Positions 1 to 7,961 of a stretch of 64,000 nt of DNA are shown here, in pieces (position 1 is the stretch's first letter; each line of letters begins with the position of its first letter). This DNA is from Variovorax davisae (GTDB lineage: Bacteria > Pseudomonadota > Gammaproteobacteria > Burkholderiales > Burkholderiaceae_C): the NCBI RefSeq assembly GCF_030316845.1, contig NZ_JASZYS010000020.1, positions 57,608 to 121,607 of the forward strand, read 5' to 3'. The position numbers were made by a program, and so were the translations under genes. Under the pieces are notes generated by a model. The model saw only the letters and a list, made by a program, of their open reading frames with translations, made no database searches and was not told the DNA's origin.

Positions 1-882
1 AAAAAGGCGTGTGAGGAAGAAGGAGCGTACTGCGAGCGCGTTGATGAGCAAATGTTTGACGGTTCGATATTGGACAGAATTTACAATCAAATTGTAAAGT
101 CCGACGTAGTAATCGCCGACATGACTGGAAAAAACCCGAACGTCTTCTATGAAACCGGCTATGCGCATGCGCTCAACAAAAAAGTTATTCTGCTTACTCA
201 GGATCAAGATGATATACCGTTTGACCTGAAGCACTACCCGCACATCGTTTACGCCGGGCGTATTGGCGACCTTGCTGAAAAGCTCAAGCCTCGTCTCGCT
301 TGGGCGTTAAAAGAAAGCCAAATGACCGGGACGGGGGCCGATGACAAGATAAACTATTCAGTCCACGGAAAAGGCTTGATCGAAGGGATGGAAGCCGAAA
401 TAGTCGAGTTCTTTGATGAGGAAAGCCGTTCTCTAGCCCGAGTTTTGCAAATCGACATACTGAACGAATCCTCGCGAACGTTACGGCCGGAAGATTTGGA
501 TCTGGGAATAGTAATAGAAAGCTTTACCGGCAGAAACGCGTCGCGCCTCGAAGATGGTAGGTACTGGCATGTTGTTACCGGTTTGAGTGAAATCTTCCCC
601 GGTTCTCGCCGTCCAGTATTGCTGAGGCTTGAAATACCGCATGGGGCCGATTATAAAAAGCTGTCTCAGTCCGGCGTCAATGTTTGCCTCAAAGAAATAT
701 CAAGATTTGGCCATCGCAGTATCAATTTCACGGCGAAATTGAAAAGTCGAGAGATTTTAGAGTTTGGGCATCATTTTGATGGGAACGGTATCCCACTGCC
801 GGTTGATGAGATTCAGCCGGTGGTGAATTTAGAGTCGACAGTTGGAATAACTTGGGACGATCCCAGTAGAAAAGATGTGTAG
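1..882 (+). CDS. Nucleoside 2-deoxyribosyltransferase-like protein, 5' end outside window
   Basis: The reading frame is open to the left edge, so the first ATG at 52 is probably internal and the true start lies outside. The N-terminal part has the Rossmann-like signature of nucleoside 2-deoxyribosyltransferase-like nucleotide-binding proteins: a segment reading SDVVIADMTGKNPNVFYE followed by GYAHALNKKVILL. The remaining 180 or so residues are not recognised. Proteins with this domain are often orphan or associated with defence loci, but nothing here proves an activity; the substrate is unknown. The base composition is less GC-rich than the neighbouring genes, which fits recent transfer. Confidence 0.7.
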   Translation, partial: KKACEEEGAYCERVDEQMFDGSILDRIYNQIVKSDVVIADMTGKNPNVFYETGYAHALNKKVILLTQDQDDIPFDLKHYPHIVYAGRIGDLAEKLKPRLAWALKESQMTGTGADDKINYSVHGKGLIEGMEAEIVEFFDEESRSLARVLQIDILNESSRTLRPEDLDLGIVIESFTGRNASRLEDGRYWHVVTGLSEIFPGSRRPVLLRLEIPHGADYKKLSQSGVNVCLKEISRFGHRSINFTAKLKSREILEFGHHFDGNGIPLPVDEIQPVVNLESTVGITWDDPSRKDV

Positions 883-1132
883 CTTCTGGGCGATACCCCG
901 GGTCACCGCGCGATGGAATGGTGTCCGAATTCGACCTTGCGTGCTCAATGTTCCTCCGTCGGCAGCCTGCGGTTTTTGGAAAGCAAGTCGGTCACGCCGT
1001 CGATTTTCAGCAATGTGATCGTCAACAATCAGGTCCACGTCCTTGACTTAAAAGCAAGAATGGTCTGGCTACTACAGCCGATAGCGGCCAACTGCGGACA
1101 TTCAGACCAACCGCCCAACTTGAAGGAAAACG

Positions 1133-1714
1133 ATGGGGTACGACCTGAGTTTGTGCACCGTGAGCGACGAGCAGTTGGACCACCTACGGGGGAGCACTGT
1201 GCACACGCGGAATTTCATCGAGGGCCGGCGCCCAAAGGTGACCACGACTGAGAAGGTCGGCTCTTGGTTTTCGAAGCGAGAGGTCACGAAGGAAGTCGAT
1301 GTCGAGCTCGGATGCGCTTGGCCGGAATCGGAGGCTGCCCGCACGGTGCTGTACTCCAAGGGCGGGCTCTATTTCATCCTGAATGGAACTACTGCCAAGG
1401 TTGATGGCGTCACGAACTTTCCCAACGTCGGAGGTCGATACCGCGGCGAGATGATTGGGCTGGCGGTCGAGCTTGGCGAGGTGCAGCTTGGACATGCGCA
1501 CGCCTTTCGGGCTGCGCAGGTAGCCGAGCTTCGCGCAGCATTGCGCGACTTGGATGCGGCCACGGTGGAAGAGCGGTCGCATGCCTACGCTTCTGAGACG
1601 GGGAGCGATGGTCAAGAGCTTGCGCGGGAAGCAATTGCTGATGTCAAGGCTCTGCGCGAGTTTCTCGACCGTGCTTGCAGCGCGCAACTCGGCATGATTT
1701 GGTTCTGGGGCTAG
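1133..1714 (+). CDS. Hypothetical protein, possibly DUF1877 (YfbM)-like
   Basis: A 193-residue soluble protein with no signal peptide or membrane segment. The beginning (MGYDLSLCTVSDEQLDHL) and the end (REFLDRACSAQLGMIWFW) have the layout of DUF1877/YfbM proteins, which start with an N-terminal strand and end with a helix followed by a hydrophobic strand. This assignment is by eye and weak. The start follows a copy of the short oriented repeat by 28 bases, and another copy follows the stop, so the gene sits as a self-contained unit. Function unknown. Confidence 0.65.
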   Translation: MGYDLSLCTVSDEQLDHLRGSTVHTRNFIEGRRPKVTTTEKVGSWFSKREVTKEVDVELGCAWPESEAARTVLYSKGGLYFILNGTTAKVDGVTNFPNVGGRYRGEMIGLAVELGEVQLGHAHAFRAAQVAELRAALRDLDAATVEERSHAYASETGSDGQELAREAIADVKALREFLDRACSAQLGMIWFWG

Positions 1715-1771
1715 ACCGGCTTGCGGCCCAACACCGGACATTGCCACCCTTCGCTCAATTGATGCCGAAAC

Positions 1772-2245
1772 ATGCGACCCAGTCTTGCCAACCCCTTCGA
1801 TGACCAGGCCAAACTCGCCGCGGCGGTGGAGCTCGCCGAGGAACTCTACTTCCTTCAGGAGACCGGACGACCTGTCGCCGAAGTGCTCGGCCGCCTCGGT
1901 GACCTTCTGGGCAAGCCCTTTGAAGCAACAGAGCGGTTATTCATCGGCGCCTTTGGCGCGGTAAGCCCAGAAACGTTCGCCCGCCAACTCCTCGTCGAGA
2001 CACAACAAACGCCGCGGGACCTGTCCCGGGTGGAGATGTTGGAGCTCGTGGACCGAATCTTCCATCCCAGCGCGGGCGAGGAGTTCCTGACCGAATACTG
2101 GGTTGAGTGCCTCCGCCTCAACACGGGAGACGACCGAATCTCCGACCTCATCTTTTGGCCTGGCGAATATTTTGGTGATGGCGACAACGGTCGGCAGATG
2201 ACGCCCGACGAGATTCTTGACACGGCGCTCTCGGCCAGGGCTTAG
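1772..2245 (+). CDS. Hypothetical protein
   Basis: A 157-residue acidic, mainly helical protein starting MRPSLANPFDDQAKLAAAV. No family was recognised and there is no signal peptide or membrane helix. It lies between two copies of the short oriented repeat (1717-1745 and 2258-2284), like its neighbours. Codon use looks normal for the window, which supports it being a true gene. Function unknown. Confidence 0.6.
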   Translation: MRPSLANPFDDQAKLAAAVELAEELYFLQETGRPVAEVLGRLGDLLGKPFEATERLFIGAFGAVSPETFARQLLVETQQTPRDLSRVEMLELVDRIFHPSAGEEFLTEYWVECLRLNTGDDRISDLIFWPGEYFGDGDNGRQMTPDEILDTALSARA

Positions 2246-2323
2246 GCGGTAGACGACGTCAGTCGGCCAAGACCTGACCTTGACGGTCGCCCTCCAAACT
2301 TCGTTTGCCGCTTGAACAACCCC

Positions 2324-2704
2324 ATGGAAATTGACGTCGAGCTGGTCGGGACCTTGAACCATGCCGTGGTGACGGCAGTTGATTAGGCACTGCCTCACGG
2401 ATATGAACTCGTTAGATTTGAGGGAGGCAGGTTCGCTGTCCGTCTGCGCGCTGAAGTGGCAGCGGCTGCATCAATCGACAACGCCGTTGTGGGGTTCTTG
2501 GACGGGCTTGAAGAGCCAGCCTCCAGACTCTTAAGGGCGAGCGGCCAAGTCAGGGTCGGCGTGTATGTCGCCGAGGGCGAGGCGGCTGCGTTCATAGCGG
2601 AACTTTGCTCAGATACCGTGAATGCTCTTGCGGCGCTGCGCCTTGGCGTTGAGGTCTCGTTCTATCCATGTTCCTCTGGAGAAAATGGAAATCTTCCCCC
2701 CTAG
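2324..2704 (+). pseudogene. Hypothetical gene interrupted by an in-frame amber codon
   Basis: Reading from the ATG at 2324 gives MEIDVELVGTLNHAVVTAVD, then TAG at 2384-2386, then continues in the same frame for another 105 codons to a stop at 2704. The part after the TAG is coherent (ALPHGYELVRFEGGRFAVRL onward) and joins the front smoothly, so the gene was probably once a single frame of about 126 codons. The only later ATG, at 2456, would remove the start of the likely domain. Either it is a pseudogene or the TAG is read through. The product is not recognised. Confidence 0.55.
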
Positions 2705-2886
2705 GTCAGAAGTCGGCCATCACCGGTCCTTGGGCCTCCCGGGGCGAACGGCAGCCCAAGACTTGGTTGCGGAAGTTCGGGTTCTCCGACTGAATGGCGG
2801 CGACTTCTCAAAGCTGACTTTGGCACCGCAGCGCCGCGAGTTGATCCGCGCATGCTCGTACAGCCAGGGTCGGGGCAGCCGCCAGA

Positions 2887-4167
2887 TCAGAAAGAGTAAC
2901 GAAACCCTAGGTCGTAGCCGTACGATTTGTCCGGGATCGGCGTGAAGCCGGCGATTGGCGCGGTGTAGTAGGCCGGGCCCCCGACCGTCAGGCCTGCTCC
3001 GTTCTTGTTGTTCAGATAAGCGAAGGTCGCGTACACCGCCGTTCGCTTGGAGAAGTTGTAGACGTAGCCGATCGCGAATTTGTCGGCTTCCGGCTGGTTG
3101 TTGAAGCCGAAGAAGTTCGTTGTCGTGCCGAGCACGTTAGTGCCGGTGTTGTTGTACCTGACCGCGGAATACGAGACGCGGATCAGGTCATACCCGGCAA
3201 CGGGTATCGTCGCGCCTATCAGCAAACCGTTGAATCCCGGCCTTGTGGTGCCGAAGGGATTGAAAGTGTTGGTCGCAAAACTGGTGTCCATCTTGTTGTT
3301 CGAGTACTCGCCGAACAGCTTGACCGCGCCGAAGTCGTAGGTCCCCCCAATGCTCCATATATTGATGGTGGACGTCGTACCGAGGTAGAAGTTGGACCCA
3401 ACGGTGCTTTCGCCGTACGCCAGCGCCACATCCAGCGGGCCGTTGTTGTAGCCGACACGGCCGCCGATGTATCGGCCAGCCCTGGCGTTGTCGGCGACGG
3501 AAGCCAGGGACGGGTCGGCGACGATTGCGGCGGCGCCGGGAGGCGTAAGGCTGCCCGGGTCGTAGCGGGTCGCTTCGTTGAAGGCGTACATGAACTGGCC
3601 GTAGAAGCCGCCGAGTTTCGGCAGGAAGTACCCGATCGAGTTGCTGGAGCGTGAGTACTGTCCGTTCGTCCAACCGCTCCTGACGCTTCCGGGCGGAGTC
3701 TGCCCACTGGCGGTGCTGATCAGGCTCGTGCCAACGCCGTTCACACCGAATGGATCAAAAAGGTTGTCGTTCCAGTAGGTCGGGGTGTAGTCGCGGCCCA
3801 AGCGAAATTCACCGAAACCGCCCTCCAGACTGACGGTCGAGCGGCGATTGAACTGCAGGCCGCCGTCCGAACTGAGGCCTGAACCGTCGTTGGAATTGAT
3901 CCCAGCTTCGAGCCAGAAGCCAGCCCCCAAGCCTCCACCGAGATCCTCCGTTCCCCTGAAGCCGAGCCGGCTGGAGTTGTAGGCGGAATTGGTCAGAAGG
4001 GTCTGGCTGGTTGTGATGGACGTGCCGAACGGGCCCTGAGCCTGGTTCCAGTAGCCGCTCACGGCGGTATCCAAGATACCGAACAGCGTGACATTCGATT
4101 GGGCCGAGGCCGTATTGATGCTCATCCATGCGGCCACAAGCAACATCACGGTCAGGTATTTCTTCAT
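2887..4167 (-). CDS. Gram-negative trimeric porin (Burkholderiales OmpC/Omp38 type)
   Basis: A 426-residue outer-membrane diffusion channel. The first 22 residues form a signal peptide ending ASA, followed by SNVTLFGILDTAVSGYW, the typical first strand of Burkholderiales porins. The body has alternating aromatic and polar residues of beta strands and ends GYDLGFRYSF, with the terminal phenylalanine used for outer-membrane insertion. The ATG is preceded by AGGAG-like bases (plus-strand CTCCT at 4176-4180). It follows the NuoF-like gene on the same strand after 134 bases and may be co-expressed with the uptake and reduction locus. Pore specificity cannot be read from sequence. Confidence 0.93.
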   Translation of the reverse strand: MKKYLTVMLLVAAWMSINTASAQSNVTLFGILDTAVSGYWNQAQGPFGTSITTSQTLLTNSAYNSSRLGFRGTEDLGGGLGAGFWLEAGINSNDGSGLSSDGGLQFNRRSTVSLEGGFGEFRLGRDYTPTYWNDNLFDPFGVNGVGTSLISTASGQTPPGSVRSGWTNGQYSRSSNSIGYFLPKLGGFYGQFMYAFNEATRYDPGSLTPPGAAAIVADPSLASVADNARAGRYIGGRVGYNNGPLDVALAYGESTVGSNFYLGTTSTINIWSIGGTYDFGAVKLFGEYSNNKMDTSFATNTFNPFGTTRPGFNGLLIGATIPVAGYDLIRVSYSAVRYNNTGTNVLGTTTNFFGFNNQPEADKFAIGYVYNFSKRTAVYATFAYLNNKNGAGLTVGGPAYYTAPIAGFTPIPDKSYGYDLGFRYSF

Positions 4168-4301
4168 CGCCTATCTCCTAGAGGCTGGTCAGTGACAGTA
4201 GTCCCGTAGAGCGCGAAGACTACAGCAATAGGACGCGAAACATCAATTTTCTGCAGCGGCTGACTCCGCCTTCTGCTTCGATGATTGCGCATCCAGCGTG
4301 G

Positions 4302-5546
4302 CTAGGCCATCAGCAGTGCCTCGTACTCGTCAATAAAGTGATGCAGAGAACTTTCCACCACCGTGACGGCACCATCGATCAGTCCACAACGACCACTGCC
4401 CGGAAGAAGGCGGCACAAGTTCACCAATGACTCTAGATCGGTGTATACGCCACGCCCGGTATCGATGCGATTGAGCACGCGAGCAAGCTGAAAGGTGCCA
4501 CCCTTGCAAGGGGGGCACTGGCCGCATGATCCCTGGGCGAAGAAGTTCACGTATTCCGCCACCTTGCGGACGATGCTGGTACCTTCGGATACCACGATCA
4601 TTGCGCCGGTCCCCAAACGTGAGTGCCTCTGGCGCACCGAGTCGAAATCCAATGGCACATCCAGATCACGTTTGGTGAGCAGAGTGTTGGATGGCCCTCC
4701 GGTAAACACCGCCTTGAACTCCTTGCCTTGAAGCATACCTCCACCATGAACGAAGACCAGTTCTTGAAGGCTCGTTCCCGTGGGCAGTTCGTAAAGTCCG
4801 GGCCGTAGTACATCACCCGAGAGGGAATAGAGCTTGGTGCCTGACGCATTGCCGAGCCCCAAGGCTCGATACCAAGAGGCGCCATGCCGCAAGATCCCCG
4901 GCACATGCGCCAGTGTTTCGGTGTTGTTGACGATGGTCGGCGCTCCATGCACGCCGTTTTCCGCAGGAAAAGGCGGCTTGCGACGCGGGAAGGGGAATCC
5001 GCCTTCGACGGTTGCGATCACGGCCGTTTCCTCGCCTCCGATATAGAGTCCCGAACTCGGGACCACATTCAGCGACAGCGGCCCGCCTAGAAGCCCCTCG
5101 ATTGCTGCGAAATGTTCATGTTCGCGCCATTGAACAACGGCTTCGCGAGTGACGGTCAGCGCGCGTGGCTGATGAGGATTCACGTAAATGATCACGTGGT
5201 TCGCACGCGTGGCGACAGCTGCAATCAACGCACCTTCTATGACCTGATGCGGCGTGTGCTCGAGCAAGAACCGGTCCTTGAAGGTCCCTGGCTCATCCTC
5301 GTTCCCGTTGCAGATGACATATTTGTCGCCATCTGGCGAGGCGGCCACAGGCGCCCATTTGCGATGGGTCGCAAAGCCGGCGCCACCCATTCCCCTCAGA
5401 TCAGCCTGCTCGATCTCCGCGATCACTTGAGCAGGCTCATGCAATGCCTTGGCCAAACCCTCGCCCCCACCGCGCGCAATCCATGCAGACAGATCGGCGC
5501 CCACGAGGATGTCCTCCTGCAGCAGTACTTGGTTCGGTGCATGCAT
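4302..5546 (-). CDS. NuoF/HoxF-like NADH-binding Fe-S flavoprotein subunit
   Basis: A 414-residue diaphorase subunit that would oxidise NADH via FMN and one 4Fe-4S cluster. Visible motifs are GMGGAGF (residues 52-58, NADH site), CNGNEDEPGTFKDR (79-92, FMN site), YIGGEETAVI, and CGQCPPCKGG, with cluster cysteines C341, C344, C347 and C387. I chose the ATG at 5546, with AGGAAG upstream and 20 bases after the flavoprotein stop; the frame is open further upstream but there it reads antisense-like sequence inside the neighbour. The usual NuoF glycine-rich arginine is replaced by methionine (GMGGAGF). It is not accompanied by NuoE/NuoG or hydrogenase genes, so it probably feeds electrons to the adjacent fumarate/succinate-type flavoprotein. 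Confidence 0.88.
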   Translation of the reverse strand: MHAPNQVLLQEDILVGADLSAWIARGGGEGLAKALHEPAQVIAEIEQADLRGMGGAGFATHRKWAPVAASPDGDKYVICNGNEDEPGTFKDRFLLEHTPHQVIEGALIAAVATRANHVIIYVNPHQPRALTVTREAVVQWREHEHFAAIEGLLGGPLSLNVVPSSGLYIGGEETAVIATVEGGFPFPRRKPPFPAENGVHGAPTIVNNTETLAHVPGILRHGASWYRALGLGNASGTKLYSLSGDVLRPGLYELPTGTSLQELVFVHGGGMLQGKEFKAVFTGGPSNTLLTKRDLDVPLDFDSVRQRHSRLGTGAMIVVSEGTSIVRKVAEYVNFFAQGSCGQCPPCKGGTFQLARVLNRIDTGRGVYTDLESLVNLCRLLPGSGRCGLIDGAVTVVESSLHHFIDEYEALLMA

Positions 5547-5566
5547 CCTGTGCTTCCTGGGGCAGC

Positions 5567-7216
5567 TCAGCGTATGCCGGCCACCCGGTGGCCTCGCGCC
5601 TGCTGCCGGATGATTGCGTCTGCGCGAAGATCGAAATTCGCATAGTCGGGAAAAAGCTGCGGAGACCTCGACTCCAAGGGCAGTCCAGCCAGGGTGAGCT
5701 CGCGCTGCCAGGCATGGATGTGGGCGATGCTGGCTCGGCCTGTGATGACCCGACCCGCCGATTCGGCCGCCTTCGCGCCGGCACGTCTTCCCATGCTCAG
5801 GATGTCGAGCAAAGCATTCCCCATCAGGCGGTTGCGACCATGGATTCCCCCGCTCAGCTCGCCCACGCAGTACAGGCCACCGACACTGGTTTCGCCTTGC
5901 TTTCCGATGGAGACTCCACCGTTCTGATAGTGCAGCGTCGGATAGACGAGAAAAGGCTCCAGCGCCGGATCGTGCCCGCACTTTCCGGCCAGATGCCTCA
6001 ATGTCACGAGCCGCTTTTCCAGGATGCCGGGGTGGTCCTTTTCGAGCGTCGGTGTGTCGAGGAAGACACCGAGCTGGCCGTCACGCTCGATCCCCCGCCC
6101 CTCGCCACATTCACGCAGGATCGCGGAGGCGACCACGTCGCGGGCCTTGAGTTCGTCAATGAAGCGCTCACCTTTACCGTTGATCAGCTTCGCACCCGCG
6201 GAGCGGGCCGCTTCGGAGATCAGTCCGCCCGCCAGATGCTGCGGATGAGCGATGCCGGTCGGGTGGTACTGGAACGAATCGAGCTCACGCAGTTTTGCTC
6301 CGATGCGGTACGCGAGCACCAGCCCGTCGGCGGTAGCGCCATAGTGGTTGGAGGTAGGGAAGCCATTGAGGTGCAGCCGGCCCGCCCCGCCAGTCGCGAG
6401 AATCACCGACCGCGCCCGCACCATCACGAAACTGCGCCATTCGAGGTTGTAGATCACCGCCCCGGCGCAGCGTCCGCGCTCATCGGACAGCAGTTCCACT
6501 GTAGGACACTGGTTCCATACCGAAACGCCGGGATCGAGATCCACCGCCTCGCGCAACACGCGCATCATCTCCAGCCCCGTGTAGTCACGGTACGAATGAA
6601 TACGTGCCGCGGACGCACCTCCCGGCTTCTTGCGCAGCAGCTTGCCGCCCATGGGGTGACCCTCCTCGAGATCGAACATCATGCCGAGTTGAATGAGCCA
6701 ACGGATGACATCCGGGCCGTCCATCACCATCTGGGCCACTAGATCGGGCTCGCTACAGTAGTGACCGGCGCGCAAAGTGTCCTCGAAATGAAGCTGCGGA
6801 CTGTCATCAGCGCCCACCGCGGCTTGGATGCCGCCCTCGGCCATCACCGTGTTGCTGTCGCCCAGGCGCAGTTTGGTGGCAAGGATGACCTTCGCACCAT
6901 GCTTGGCGGCGGTCAACGCCGCGGCACACCCGCCGCCGCCGCCCCCGACCACCAGCACGTCGGTCGTCACCAGTTGTGCGCCAGCAATGTCGATGTCGTC
7001 AATCAACGAATTGGCATGGAGCTGGCGCGCGAGTTCGGGCTGGCAGGGGTCACCTTGGTTGACCCCGACAGCAAGTGGAATGCGCGCGTTGGCTCCATGG
7101 TCGGGATGCCATTCCCTGAGCAGTTGCTCAATCGTCGTGGTGTCGCTGCGAAGCGCGAGCGCCAGGCCCGACTGATAACGCCGGCGGGCTTGTTGGTAAG
7201 GAATCGAGGCGGCCAT
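5567..7216 (-). CDS. Fumarate reductase/succinate dehydrogenase-type flavoprotein
   Basis: A 549-residue FAD enzyme. The dinucleotide fold begins at residue 85 with DVLVVGGGGGGCAAA, followed by SNTVMAEGGI (121-130), the substrate-site motif QYHPTGIA, and a C-terminal ELSGGIHGRNRLMGNAL. In respiratory SdhA/FrdA the residue at position 122 is the histidine that binds FAD covalently; here it is asparagine, as in soluble family members, so FAD is probably not covalently attached. An N-terminal extension of about 80 residues contains GVNQGDPCQPEL, with one cysteine and unknown role. It lies between the Fe-S gene (15 bases upstream) and the NuoF-like gene (20 bases downstream). No membrane-anchor subunit is present. 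Fumarate or another unsaturated dicarboxylate is the likely substrate, by inference. Confidence 0.88.
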   Translation of the reverse strand: MAASIPYQQARRRYQSGLALALRSDTTTIEQLLREWHPDHGANARIPLAVGVNQGDPCQPELARQLHANSLIDDIDIAGAQLVTTDVLVVGGGGGGCAAALTAAKHGAKVILATKLRLGDSNTVMAEGGIQAAVGADDSPQLHFEDTLRAGHYCSEPDLVAQMVMDGPDVIRWLIQLGMMFDLEEGHPMGGKLLRKKPGGASAARIHSYRDYTGLEMMRVLREAVDLDPGVSVWNQCPTVELLSDERGRCAGAVIYNLEWRSFVMVRARSVILATGGAGRLHLNGFPTSNHYGATADGLVLAYRIGAKLRELDSFQYHPTGIAHPQHLAGGLISEAARSAGAKLINGKGERFIDELKARDVVASAILRECGEGRGIERDGQLGVFLDTPTLEKDHPGILEKRLVTLRHLAGKCGHDPALEPFLVYPTLHYQNGGVSIGKQGETSVGGLYCVGELSGGIHGRNRLMGNALLDILSMGRRAGAKAAESAGRVITGRASIAHIHAWQRELTLAGLPLESRSPQLFPDYANFDLRADAIIRQQARGHRVAGIR

Positions 7217-7231
7217 GGACTGCCAAACCCG

Positions 7232-7873
7232 TCAGTCGGCAGGCCGCCGCGCACCTGGTGCGCCGAAGTCGATCGACATCTCACCCCGCTCGATCTGCTC
7301 GATGCGTCGCATGACGTCGGCAGGTCGTAGGGAAGCACTTGCAATCAGGCGCCGGACGAACAAGCCGAGGTGGTTCGGGTCGATGTGCTCCGGGCACGCC
7401 AAGGTGCAGAGATTGCACATGACACACTCGTCGAAGACCTGCCCGGACGCTCCCAATTCACCCTCCACAGCGAGGTTCACGCCACGCTGCACGTCCAGGC
7501 CCTTGGGGCATGCCCGGTCGCAGCCGCCGCAGTGTCGGCAATGGGGCGCTTCGGGGAAGATCTCGAGGAGCTTGCGCGGCGCCTGCCAGCTGTCGGCGAT
7601 GTCTTCGATCCGATAGACGTGGTGCGTCGAAGGCGTGAGGTAGTCGAGGAACGATACCTGCATGCCCTCCTCGACCAGGGTTTCGCACGCCAGTTCCGTT
7701 CCCACGTCCGGCCGGCCGGCGCGGCGGACCAGGACACGGCAGGAGCCGCACACGCCCTGTCCCATGCACCCGACGCCCTCGACGAGCGTCTCCCCGGCCT
7801 GCACGAAGGCCTGCAGGATGGAGCTGGTGGCCGGGGCGGCAATGGACCGGCCTTCAACGATGAGGCGTACCAT
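7232..7873 (-). CDS. Fe-S electron-transfer subunit (2Fe-2S plus two 4Fe-4S)
   Basis: A 213-residue SdhB/FrdB-like protein. The N-terminal ferredoxin domain has C36, C42, C45 and C63, with a C-x5-C spacing rather than the usual C-x4-C. The second domain holds two full 4Fe-4S motifs, CRHCGGCDRAC (C112, C115, C118, C122) and CVMCNLCTLAC (C150, C153, C156, C160). Respiratory FrdB instead has one 3Fe-4S and one 4Fe-4S site. I chose the ATG at 7873, preceded by GAGAAGGA; the frame extends upstream into the divergent promoter region. First gene of a three-gene operon and the likely wire between the NADH and FAD subunits. Confidence 0.87.
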   Translation of the reverse strand: MVRLIVEGRSIAAPATSSILQAFVQAGETLVEGVGCMGQGVCGSCRVLVRRAGRPDVGTELACETLVEEGMQVSFLDYLTPSTHHVYRIEDIADSWQAPRKLLEIFPEAPHCRHCGGCDRACPKGLDVQRGVNLAVEGELGASGQVFDECVMCNLCTLACPEHIDPNHLGLFVRRLIASASLRPADVMRRIEQIERGEMSIDFGAPGARRPAD

Positions 7874-7961
7874 CCGTCGGTCCTTCTCATCGGCCAGGTG
7901 GTCGCGGCGGCGATCCCTCCCATGGCGGATGAAATAAACGATAGCACAACGAGGAGGTTCC

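Larger units (their letters stand above)
1081..2733 (+). repeat. Short oriented intergenic repeat, plus-strand array
   Basis: Four copies of a roughly 25-base imperfect element separate the small plus-strand genes: 1081-1104, 1717-1745, 2258-2284 and 2705-2733. Read in the direction of the genes the consensus is close to GCGGCCAANACCGGAC. The first three lie 26 to 39 bases upstream of the next gene start. The same element, inverted, separates the minus-strand genes at 27-30 kb, and further plus copies flank the gene at 63561. Confidence 0.7.

Noticed and set aside
5444..6742. 432-codon plus-strand open frame opposite the flavoprotein
   Set aside because: Antisense to the FAD protein with its glycine-rich motif; no independent support.
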